Positions 34,501 to 46,500 of a stretch of 64,000 nucleotides of DNA are shown here, piece after piece; position 1 is the stretch's first letter; every line of letters starts with the position of its first letter. The notes below the pieces were generated by a model that was not told where the DNA came from, made no database searches, and saw nothing but the letters and a program-made list of their open reading frames with translations. The stretch is from positions 4,216,001 through 4,280,000 of the forward strand of contig JACGCM010001272.1 of assembly GCA_014058105.1 (NCBI GenBank), in the 5' to 3' direction. This DNA comes from Kingdonia uniflora. Taxonomy: Eukaryota; Streptophyta; Magnoliopsida; Ranunculales; Circaeasteraceae. The translations under genes were made by a program, and so were the position numbers.

Positions 34501-37500
34501 AGGATATGTAATAGTTCTTTTTGAATTGATGGTGAAGTATATTTGGCCCTTGCTGGAGTGTTATCTAAGACATTCTTCACTTCTTCGTTGTAAGAACTCA
34601 ATAAACTTATCATCTCGAGAAAATTTCCACGATTTGAAGAACCAACGCTCTCATCATGCTCTCTAAGTGCGCACGCTTGAAATGTTAACCATCTAATAGA
34701 GTTAATTGAGACTTTTAGTCGTAATCGATTTTTCGCAACTTGTTCTGGAGTTACTTGTTGAACGATGTTTTCAATGTGTTGCGTCTTCTTCATTAGATCT
34801 CTACAAGCTTGTTCATTTATATGATGCGTAGAATTAACTTGACCAACGTGAGATGTGAATGTCTCAAGAGCATTCTTCCAATTATCGAAGCCCATAATAG
34901 TAAAGACATTTGATCCTTGACGGTTAACTTTGCCTTTATTAAAAACAAAGTATGGAAGACAATATGCTTTGTGGCAAGAACCGGAAAACTCTAACCATGA
35001 CGGATATAACTGGTACCACGACTCTTGAAATCGACGCCCTTGTTCGTTTAACGGATATTCTGGCATCCGATGTTGATATGGTCCTTTCTTACAATGTGCA
35101 AGTCGAATTTCATCACGCCGATCTACATGATAATCATATACTTGTTGTCGTTCTGCAAGATCCCATACTAAAGAACCTATATCGAAATCCTTAGATTCAA
35201 TTCTTGGATGATTCAGAGGTTGTTCTTAATTTTCTGGGATGTCTAGACTTTGTGATGGCAAATAATTTGAAGAAGCTTGTTTCTTGCAGAACGCGTGCAT
35301 AGTCCAATTATTCTTATCCTTGTTGATGTTCATTTTGCGCAAATCTGTAAATTGCATATACTAAAATAAAGAAGAAATTTGTAGATTTGGATTTGTCTAT
35401 CCCATTTACAAACAAATTTACTAGTTAGTAACAAGATGGCGTAAAGATAATCCGAGTATGCTAACTATAACTCGCATAGCAAACACCCGTACTATCTCCA
35501 CAATTCCTCCATCTCATTCGCTAACAAATCTAATTAGTTAGTAACAAGATGGCGTAAAGACAATTCGAGCGTGCTGACGATAACTCGCATAGCAAACACC
35601 CGTACTATCTCCACAATTCCTCCATCTCATTCGCTAACAAATCTACTAGTTAGTAACAAGATGGTGTAAAGACAACCCGAGCGCGCTGACGATAACTCGC
35701 ATAGCAAACACTCGTATTATCTCCACAATTCCTCCATCTCATTCACTAACTATAAAATTATATGCACTTATATATGGTATAAACAATTCAAACAATTCAA
35801 CAATTCAAACAAACCCCATTAATCAACAATTCAAACCCCATTAATCAACCCCATTTGAATTTAAACCCCATAATTAATCAGCAATTCAAACAAACCCTTT
35901 AAAAGATGAGGAAGATGAATGATGAACTTACGATTAATCAGAATTAGAGAGACCCTCCCTGTCACAACCACGGTCAGATTAATCAGAATTATGGTTCTCT
36001 GTTTAATCAGAATTAAACAAAATTCTGTCACAACTCACGATTAATCAAAATCAGAGAGACCCTCCCTGTCACAACCCCCGTAACAATTCAAACAAACCCT
36101 TTAAAAGATGAGGAAAGTGCCAGAAATCAGAATCAGAGAGACCCTTTAAAACAAGGAGATTTGCCTGAAATTAGAATCAGAGAGACCCTTTAAAAGAATT
36201 GGAGCTAGAGTAGAAGATTTGCCTGAGATTTGCTTGAGATTTGCTTGAGATTTGCCTGAAATCAAAAATTAGAATTGGAGCACCAACAATCTCCACAGAT
36301 TCGCCTCCAATTAAGTTGATAGTGTGAGTGAGAGAGAAGATTTGGGGTTTATTTGAGGACATTTTAGTAAATAACTGGGTTGGGTTTTTTTTTTTTTTTT
36401 TAAATGCAATATATAAGCTGTTTTTTGGCAAAAATCAAGGCCCCCCCCCCTTCTAAGCCTATAAATCCGCCCCTGTTAGTAGGGATAGTCTGGTAAAAAC
36501 AAACGGTACCTAAAAATGTGGAGGGAAGTGGGAGAGGTAGTGGGGGTAGTGGTAATGATAACAGTTGGGGAAACAGAGGCGATTTTGTGGGCTGTATTTA
36601 AGAGGGGAGAGAAAGAGAAACCGGCATTACTTCCAATCAAATAGAGAAACGCAAACAGACAAGAAAAAAACACCTTTTTTGCTGCAAAGAGGAAGGAAGG
36701 AGGATCCATTGTTGCTGTAAAGATTGGACGGTGTTGCTGCTTGAGTTTGTCGTGGATACATTCAACTACACCAAACAAGTAGGTCCTTTAACTCTTTGTT
36801 GTGTATTACTGCTATTTATGTTCTTGGCTCTTGGGTGGGAGAGGGGATGTGGGTTTGCTGCGACGCCGTTAATGGCGTAACTTGGGTGGGGTGTGAGAGA
36901 CAAGACTGGGAGGTCCCGCGAAGAATAATTGCTGAGTGGTGTGAGTTTAGGGAGTAGAGGAGATAGTAATCGAATATTCGGTTGTTGGATGGCCGATGAG
37001 TGGGGGTGGGTTAGGTGATAGTATAATATGAACCCGAAACTTAATACTCGAATATATCGAGCTAATGTCAATCCTCTTCTGCTGTAGGGTATAATGCGTA
37101 CACGCGGGGCTTCGAGGATGAGTTGATAGATGAGGATGATGACGAAGTGAACGAGCCGAGTATGTCTAGTCGAGGTAAGGCGAGCAGTGACGTTGAAGAG
37201 TTGTACATTGCAACAGACGTGCCTCTAGCTGTAGTGGAGCCCGATATTAGTTCATTTAGGAGGAGCCGGCGTAGGGCTCGGATAGTCGAAGAGAGTGACA
37301 AAGAAGAGGAAGAGGAGGAAAGGGGTAAGGAGGCTGGAGTCGAGCATTCGGGGGATGGAAGGGACGAAGGGTAAGGGGAAGAGGAAGAGAGTGAGAGTAG
37401 TGAAGAGACGGAGGAGGAGACATATATGGGATAGGTCTCGCCTCAGGAAAAGGCGAGGTTGGAGCGGTTTATGGCGAAACATGAACTGGAGGGGAAAGGG

Positions 37501-40500
37501 ATTATTCTGGTGCCGTTAGGGGCGAAGTATTCATTTATGGATATGTCCAATGAGGGGATCATGGCATTCAGGGGGCAGATTCGACTAGGGATGAGGCTAC
37601 CCCTTCGGAGGCTTGTAAAGGAGGTGCTAAATTTCTGAGACGTAGCTTCATGCCAGATGAATGACAACTTTTATGAGATGATGAGGGTGATCGAAGGTAT
37701 GAATGATGAGTTGACACGCGAAAGGAGGCCTTTAATCGAGTGGTTCGACGTAGTGTTGTTCTACTCGAAGAAGGGGAATAAGAAGGTAGGGACGTATCAC
37801 ATCCAGTGTCACTCGAAGAAGCCATGGTTATTCGACTTGTGTTCGACTAGGTGCGGGCGGGATAAGGACTTGGTTGTAGTGAAAGGAAATTATGAGTATG
37901 CCCATGGCGAGGTAGATTTTGCGCTGAGCAATAGGTTGTTCAACCCAAGTAAGTTTATGGTCGAGTATTGTTGTTGTATTGGTTGAAATAGTACTTTTGA
38001 CTTTCAATTTGTTATTTGCAGAGCCCGTAAATAAAGGACTGAAAAACCCTCGGTTCTATATCGACGACCTTATCAACGAGAGTGAGGACCAGGCGAATAA
38101 GGTGTTCCGGAAGCTGAACATTGTAAGAAAAAGACAAAAAAAGATGGATACATTGTTTAAAGACGTGTCAACTGCAGCTGGTTCGTCGAAGAGGAGAAAA
38201 GAGGTAGGCCCCTCTGAAGAAGTGATATGGACTATAATAATCTGACACGGAAGTCGAGCTTCGTACCGAGGACCCGTCGAGGAGTTCCTCTATCGACCCG
38301 TTTGACTGTACCCGAAGTGGTTCTGGAAGCAGTGCAACAGACCCAAAAGGGGAAGGGAAAAGCCACTGCCGAAGGCTCGACTGCTCATTTGACGAGGACA
38401 ACGACCCGAAAGAGAAGTCATGATTAGATGGCCGAAGGGGCTAACTCGAACGAAGCCAGGCAACTAGCGGCCGAACAGGAGGAGGCTGTTCGAGCGTCGG
38501 CAGAGGTGGTTTGGCGCCAAGTAAGTTGTTTTTGGTCGTTAGAAATGGTAAACAATTGAACATTATGTTGATAACTGCTTAATGGTCGAGGTGTTTGTCA
38601 TCCGTGCATATGCAGGCCTGGATGATCTTATTTACAAGAGTTCAAAAAATGTCCAGTGAGAAGTTGAAGGAGTTGATTGACGGGGAGGGCACTCACGAAG
38701 GGGACCATTTTGTCTTTGCAAACCCGAATCGCAGAGCTAGAGCGAGAACAACTGCAAATTCGTTCTGATGCAGCAAGGGAGAACCTGGCAGTGGTCGAAC
38801 GATGTGACAGTGCTGGAGGAGCAACTGCAAGACAACCATGCGCGCTTTCAAGCAATATTCGATCAAGAGTGCGGGCGACTTCAGCATTGAAGAAATTTGT
38901 TGATAGGTTGGGGTATAATCCAGAAACCTTCAAACTTTATCCCCCGAAGGAGGATCCTGCCTTTGAGGACGTTGCAAACGTGGACAGAGTCGAACCCTGC
39001 AGTCGAGGTGACTGGTGTTGAAAATATGGAAGCCGAAGCCGCGGCTGTAGGGGAGAATCCTGGAACTGGTGAAATGGCTGTGCCTGTAGAGAACCTAGGT
39101 AATCTTGTTTGAGTTGTTTGTCTGAGAGAGGAAAAACTTGTCTTGATTTATTTGTAAGAAACTTTTTGGTTTGTGAAGTATGTTGAAACATTGCTTGATA
39201 TTTTGATTTGAACAAGTTGACGTGTACTGGTATTCTGTACGATCGACTGAACTTGCTGGTCGAAATGTTGAATTTATACTTGGTGTATGTTGGTAATGTG
39301 GAAAACTGTAGGTTGGGTTCTGAGTAAAGCAAGATGTGGTCACCCTCGAGTATCAGTCGGGTCGAAGGGTTGACCGGATACTTAGGTTTGCCCAAACCAA
39401 GAAGTTCGCAGAGCTTCGAGGTCGCCCCCGAGTATTTCTATCCGCGAGTTTGATCCTGAACAAAGCGAGATGTGGTCGGCCCCAATGCATCCTCGAGTGT
39501 CCAGTCTTTCGACTATTCATGCCACTCGGGTTTGTTCGAATTGGAACTTTGAAAAACTTCAAGGTCGCCCCCAAGTATCAATCGGGTTAAAGGGTTGTCT
39601 GGATACTTAGGTTTGCCCAAATCAAGAAGTTTGCAGAGCTTCGAGGTCGCCCCCAGGTATCTCTATGCGCGGGCTTGATCCTGAACGAAGCGAGATGTGG
39701 TCGGCCCCAATGCATCCCCGAGTGTCTAGTCTTTTGACTATTCATGCTGCTCGGGTTTGCTCGAATTGGAACTTTAAAAAACTTTGAGGTCGCCCCCAAG
39801 TATCAGCCGGGTCGAAGTCGGGTCGAAGGGTTGACTGGATACTTAGGTTTGCCCAAAATCAAGAAGTTCGTAGGAGATATGAGATGATGCAAAAAATATG
39901 TTTATTGATTATACTGTGGTTACATCAGTTGTGAGAGATGGTGGCCGCGGTCTGTTGTATGAAACTAACTGCAACGTGTTCCAAGGATTAGGTAAGGGTT
40001 CCTCGGCTTTAGTCATAAGGTAATATGATCATTTGTCTGTTTTATTGTACACGACATAAGGTCATTCCCAAGATTCGGCTAACTTGCCGGCATTGCGAGG
40101 TTTCGAGGAGGGGGTGACTCGCTGAAGTACCAAATCACCTATATCGAAACTCCATGGTCGAACCCTTTTATTGTATGATTTCTAGAGAGAGATCTGGTAA
40201 CGCCCGAGGTTAACTAAGGCTCGGTCTCTGGTTTCGTCAAACCATAACATATTGCATCCGAGTTCAAACTCATTGTCTTCATCTGGAAGATCGGGGTCGC
40301 GAGTTGGAACCTCGAACTAAGTTGGCAATACCGCTTCGGTACTGTAGGCTAAGAGGAAAGGAGTACAGCCCGTCGCTTTTCGCGGTGTGGTGTAGTAAGC
40401 CCAGAGTACATGTTGTAATTCTTGAACCCAACACCCCTTCTTCTCGTCAACGCATTTTTTAAGACCATCAACTCTAGTTTTATTGATTGCTTCGACCTGA

Positions 40501-43500
40501 CCATTCCCATGCGGGTAATAGGGTGTGGATGGGGAGAGGATAATGTTGTATTTTTTGAGGAAAGTTTGAACCTTGTTCCCTACGAACTGTGGACCGTTGT
40601 CGCATCGAATCATATGTGGGCAGCCAAAGTGTGTGATTATATTCTCCCAGCGGAACTTGGTGACCTTTTTTTCCCTTGTTCAACATAAAGGCACGGCCTC
40701 GACCCATTTAGTGAAATAATTTGTGGCGACTAAGATATGTTCTCTGCTGCCCGAAGCCTTGGGGAAAGGGCCCATCAGATCAATGGCCCATCTCTTAAAT
40801 GGCCAAGTGACTTGGCTGTAGTGGAGTTCCTGTGAGGGGTTCCGAATGTCATAGGCGTGACGTTGGTATTTATCACAGTGCTTCACATACTCTCCGACTT
40901 GTTTCTTCATATTCGGCCAGAACAGACCCTGTGTGATTGCTCGAAGAGCCATGGATCGACTGGTAGTGTGGGACCCATAATTGCCTTCGTGGAGCTCAAT
41001 AAGGATGGTTGCTGCTTCTTGTTGTGATATTAAACGGAGGTGTATGCCATTTGGTGATTTGCGGTGTAGACCGCCTTTGAGGATAGTGTACCGTCGACAG
41101 TTTTTCAGTAACGATCGTTTTGCTTTTGGGTCCTCTGGTACAGTGGAACTATTAAAGTATGCAAGAAAAGGTGTGCGCCAGTCTTTGGGATCGAGACTCT
41201 CGCCCCCAGTATTGATGGTATTGATTTCCATCTAGTCAATACTTGGGCGTTCGAGTACTTCGATATGGAGGGTTCGAGATTCGGATTGGCCTAACATGGC
41301 TGCGATGTAAGCGAGGGCGTCGGCATATCTGTTTTTGCCTCGAGGGTAATGTGTAATCGATGATTTTTCAGGGAAACGATCCATGCGCTGGTGGATGAGT
41401 GTTGCATACTCAGCCATGCGACTGTTCACCTGGTTTTCGCCGGTATACTGTCGCTGGATGAGCTGTGAATCGATAAATACGACTAGTTTGGGGACATCAA
41501 GTTTGAGGGTGAGATCGAGGCCGTGTAGTAAAGCTTAGTATTCGCCCTCATTGTTAGTACATTCAAAGTTTAACTTGATGGCTTTTTCGATTCGGTCGTT
41601 TGAAGGTGTGACCAGGACGATACCTATCGATCCATTTGTAAAGAGGTGCCATCCCATGTTAGGATTCCAGGGGTCATTTTGTTTGGGCCGATCTTCGGGT
41701 AAGTCGTCTTCGTGTTCTTCCCACTAGATGTTTTCGATCGGGAAGTCAGCGACGAAATCGGCGACGGCCTGGCATTTTTGGGATACCTGTTTCTCGAAAG
41801 TTATATATTGTGTTCACCGAGGTAGATGGACCATTGTTGGATCCGTCGAGATTTATCCTTCTTACTGAGGATTTCTCGAAGAGGGTAGCTGGTGATGACA
41901 CGTATGTGGTGTGCTTGGAAGTACGGTTTGAGCTTTCGAGAGGTGCAGACGAGTGTAAGGAGCAGTCGTTCGAGTTTGGTATATCGTGTTTGGGGCAGTA
42001 TCAGATGAAGTAGACATGTTTCTCGATACCTGCTTTTATGCGGATAAGGACCGAGCTGATAAAAGTGTCGGTGACCGCGTGATATAAGGAAAGCATTTCG
42101 CTTTCGACCGGGGTACTCATGACAGGTGGTTGACCAAGGTAAGTTTTGAGTTCGAGAAAAGCTTGCTCGCATTCGGGTGTCCAATTAACTTCGGGGTTTC
42201 CCTTTTTGGCTTTATGAACGCCTTGGTCGCGCAGGAGGGAGAATAACCAAGCGCAGCGGTCAGAGGATTTTGAAATAAAGCGGTTAAGGGCTGCTATTTG
42301 CCTGCTACCTTTGGGACATCTTTCTCGGTTTGAGGAGAAGGCATTTGGGTAGGGTTGATCTCGATGCCTCGTTTGCTAATGAGGTGACCCAAGAACTTTC
42401 CAGAGGAAACACCGAATTGGCATTTGTCTGGGTTTAATTACATGTTGTACGATTGAAGGACTGAGAAAATTTTGGTCAGGTATTGTATATGGGTATGTTT
42501 ATGGAGACTTTTGCGCAACATGTCATCGATGTAAACTTCGACTGACTTGCCAAGTAAAGGTTTAAACATTGTGGTAAAAAGGCACTGGTAAGTGGCACCG
42601 GCGTTTTTGAGTCCGAAGGGCATCACATTGAAACAATAAAGCCCTTGCTCTATGATAAACAAAGTTTTAAGTTGATCATCAGGGAGAAGGGGTACCTGGT
42701 TGTAACCCGAAGCCGCGTCCATCATAAATAGGCGTTCATGGCCGGCGGTAGCATCCAGAAGCAATGAAATGACCGGGAGAGGGAAGCTGTCCTTCGGCGT
42801 GTGTTTGTTGAGATCGGTAAAGTCGACGCAGATTCGGATCTTGCCATTCTTCGAGATCCAATCGGCGTACTTGACTTCGCATATAAACCCAGCAGCTAGG
42901 AGTTTTTCGACCTCGAGGTTCACTGTTTCTCGAATCCTCGGGGCCAAAGTACGTTTCTTCTGTTTTACAGCCGTAGACTTGGGGATGGGGTCAAGGTGGT
43001 GGCAGACAAGGGTGGGGTCGACGCAGGGCATTTCATGAAATGTACAAGCGAAGACATCTTTGTTGGCTTGAAGAAAAGTTGTGAGTTTGAGGCTGTCGTC
43101 GGCGTCCAAGAAGCTGCCAATAAATGTACCTCGACCAGGACAGTCGAGTTCGACGTAAATGGTAGGTTTAACAGGTGTAGTGGAAGAGGTTGAGGTGTTG
43201 GGGAGAAAAAGGTGCAGTGATTGCTATGGCTTTACCAGTTTCCTGGTAAGGTCTATTTCGGGATGCTCGCATGAGCAAGCTAAGTGTTGTGAGCCTTTCA
43301 TGTTCTACGTACCGCATGGAGTAGTGAAACGCAATGTTTGGTGGTAGGTAGAAGGTATGGCTTTCATAGTATGAAACCAATCACGTCCTAGAATGCCAAG
43401 GTATTCGGATTTCTTGTCAATGACAAGGAAACTGGTTTGAAGAGTAATAGGGCCAGTGGTGACATGGAGGCTAAGACGGCCGATGGCAACCTTTGTGGAG

Positions 43501-46500
43501 CCGTTAAAACCTTTCAGTTCGACGTTGGCGGGTGTAATAAAATCGGTCTTTTGCATAGCGCGAACTGTCTCAAGGAAGAGTACGTCGGCTGCACTGCCCG
43601 TATCGATGAGCATCGTATGGAGAACGAGATGCTCGACTTTAATCATGATGACTAAAGGGTCTGAATGGGGAAAACGAGCATGTAAGGTGTCACAATCGAT
43701 GAAGGATATACCTTCGGGTCGAGGGCGGTGGCTAGATTTGGGTAGGAGGACTGGTAGTTTTCGCTGATAGGTAAGCTTACAACACTTTTCGACCCGCTTC
43801 CGCTTGCTTCGGACCCCTGTCGATGCTATTAACTTCGATCAGGTGGAGTTGGAAGATGTGTACCTTGGCTGAGCCAGTATTCAGAGCTGGTTGGGGCTTG
43901 AGGTATGACCCGTCGAGGTAGCCAGGAAGGTCGACAACATATTGGTGCAATCGGCAGCTTGAGAATTATTTCAAGTGAACGTTGTAAAGCGTAACACTTG
44001 TTTGTAGGGTGACAATTGCATTTGTGCTTATGGCAGTAAGGCTTGTCCTTTCTGACCTCGATGGGGAAGGGAGTGCGCCAGATAGGATCAGCCTGGATGA
44101 GTGTAAAAAGGATACTGATGGGAGCAGTGAGTTTGGGTAGAACGGGTATGGGACATTTTTTGCGGGGTTCAGAAGATTGAGCATCGAAGTGGGGGCGTTT
44201 GCGGTTGTCGGTCTCATGAGAAATGAGAGCGACCATGGGTGTATTTGAGGGTCGAGGTTTGTTGTGGTTGGTGGTCGAGGCTTGTCCCTTGCGATTAGAT
44301 TCGCGGAGACGTTCGAGGTCGATGTATCCATTGACTTTGGATAGCATTTCATCAAGGGTTCGTGGCTTTTGGAGTATGATATACTCTTTAACACGGCTGT
44401 GGTCAGGTAGGGCGTTAGAGTAGGCGAGGACAGCATTCGCGCAATCGAAATTTTTGACCTTGCGCGATTCATCGAGGGAACGCTTGGTGAAGTTTTTAAG
44501 CATTTCTGTGTGTGATTTGCGAAAGTTGAAAAGGGCATCTACTCGAACTTCACGGTCTTTATTAAAGGTGAAATAAGAGATGAACAGGTTCAATAGTTGC
44601 TCGAAGCTTCGAATAGAGCCATTAGGGAGGTTGTGGTACCACTTGAGAGGGCTGTCGGTGAGACTGGTGGGAAACATGCGACACAAGATGTGATTGGCTG
44701 TAGAGTGCAAGCTTAAAACATTCTGGAACTCGAGGACATGAGATTGTGGGTCGGTGTTACGATATTTGCGGATTTTAGGGGTATGGAAGTTTGGAGACAA
44801 CTCAACAGCGAGGAGCTTTTGGTAAATGGGGTTTATTTAATCGACTCCACGAGTTCGGGGTAGGACTCGCGCTATGGGAATGGCGGCATTAATTTTTTAG
44901 TCGAGTTCTTGCTGTGTGAGGTAGGCTGGTCGAGGGGGAGAACGCTGAGGTCGCGGGTGGTAAGGCCGCGGGTTAGGGGTGTGCTCAACACTGCGTTCTC
45001 TGAGGCGCTCCCAAGCAGAGCGCCGTGTAGGATGTCAAGAGGTTCGAAGGGTAGAATCGGACGAATCCTCCATAATAGGGACACCAAGATGGATCAAGCC
45101 GCTGAGTATGGTAGTGGGGGGCACCTTCGGCACCAAGGTGGACCGGAGGGCTCTCGATTTAGGGGTAGGGCCCGAGGCATGTGCAGGCTGAGACGCGCGA
45201 GGGGGCGGGTACCCGAGAACGCATAGGAACGTCCTGGGTTTTGGGTTTGGACTTGCTGAAGTTCGCGAACCGTGTGGCGCAGTTCATCCAGGGCTCGGTG
45301 TTGTCTATCATTATCGTCTAAACGGTGCTGTCGTTCAGCCTCGAGTTCCTGCCGGCGATCCTTACGCTCAATGCATAGCCGGTTAGTGTGGCACTCTTCT
45401 GCTTGAGCGAATTGTTGGCTAATGAGGGCAAGTTGGGCGGCGATGCCGTCGGCAGAGGTACCGACAATGGCGGAGGTGGAACAAAGGGTGGGGGCCATTG
45501 AATATGGCTATAGGGTGAAAGAAAAAGGAATTAGAAATGGTGGGTATAGCACAAACGACGCCAAATATAGGGGCGTGATTTTGTAGAAGGGAGATCACTC
45601 TTATCTTCAACTAGAGGTTTTAACAAATATATATGACAGAAATAAGAAGGATTACTATGCTAACATACTTGCGTATTCTGACACTGCAACTGTCTGACGG
45701 CTTAATTTTACTGTTCTGTCTAGTGAGCTGGTTGTCAAGTATGTCTGCCTTCGACCATGCACTAATATTGTTGAAGCCTTTCTGGGTCTAATGCTGGATT
45801 CTGATGTTGACCGACTGTCTTTGGCTTCGACTATAGTAGTAAGCTTCGAAGCGGCCTTCGAGTATTCGTTTAGTCTCGGAAGGCTTCGTGGAATTCATAC
45901 GCCTTTGATTGTTTTGCTGGTTCGTTGGGCTTCGAGTCTCTTGTAAGCTTCGATGTAGTCTTCGAGTATTCGACTAGTCTTGGAAGGCTGCGAATAGCCT
46001 ACTAAAGTAACGACAATGGGTGTCGGGAAACGGGTTCTCAACTGAGAACATGTATTAGGATAACTTTGACCAAAGAGGACATGGAGACAAGTATGGTTTC
46101 CATGACAGAAGAGGTCGAGGTCGCGGTAACATGCCAAATAACTTCGGAATACGTTCTCACACGGACAATTATCAACCCACTGCGGGTATTGGGGCTACGA
46201 GGTACACACAACAACCACAATATGGTACTCAGGGGAATGGCTACCAGGGCAACCCAGAGAGTCAGGTCATGAATGCCATCATTTATACGTTACAGAATCT
46301 GAACTCATAAATCAGATGCGGATGGTTTTATAGATTGGTTAAATAGGGTTGATAAGATGCTCGTATTTAAGAAGTGCACTGATAAAGAGCGGTGAAGGAC
46401 GGTGACACTGGTAGAGACAAAGCTGACAGGATACGCACTCAATTGGTGGGAAAATATTCAGCAGTTGCAGGTATCCAGCGGTCATGATTACATCACAGAC

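Larger units (their letters stand above)
32666..36475 (-). mobile_element. hAT DNA transposon nested in element 4
   Basis: A degraded hAT transposase lies on the minus strand. The right terminus ends CCGCCCCTG at 36475, the complement of the common hAT start CAGGGGCGG. The left end (GGGGCTGCGGG) is less well kept. The flanks ATAGTAGG (32658-32665) and TTAGTAGG (36476-36483) match at 7 of 8 bases, as expected for hAT 8-bp duplications. The 5' subterminal part carries three copies of a 112-bp repeat. Host sequence on both sides belongs to element 4, so this is the innermost layer of the nest. Confidence 0.8.
30603..46006 (-). mobile_element. Ty3/gypsy Tat-lineage LTR retrotransposon (element 4), nested in element 3
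   Basis: The LTRs are 30603-31325 (3' LTR) and 45566-46006 (5' LTR, with an internal deletion of about 280 bp relative to the 3' copy). A minus-strand primer-binding region (TTTGGCGTCG, near 45556-45565) resembles the Asp-tRNA type used by Tat elements. A polypurine tract (GAGAGGGGGCGAA, minus, 31326-31340) adjoins the 3' LTR. Gag, protease, reverse transcriptase, RNase H, a second RNase H and integrase follow in Tat order on the minus strand, with stops. Between integrase and 3' LTR are a 225-bp tandem repeat, a plus-strand antisense gene and an inserted hAT element. A clean target-site duplication was not found (GCAGT at left; AAAGT-like at right). Confidence 0.87.

Noticed and set aside
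39353..39799. Two similar 73- and 70-aa minus-strand ORFs as a duplicated gene
   Set aside because: They are the same frame of the 225-bp tandem repeat, not a gene family.
44909..45226. Plus-strand ORFs opposite element 4 gag
   Set aside because: Arg-rich shadows of the gag frame; no splice signals or promoter, unlike the antisense gene at 36476-39112.
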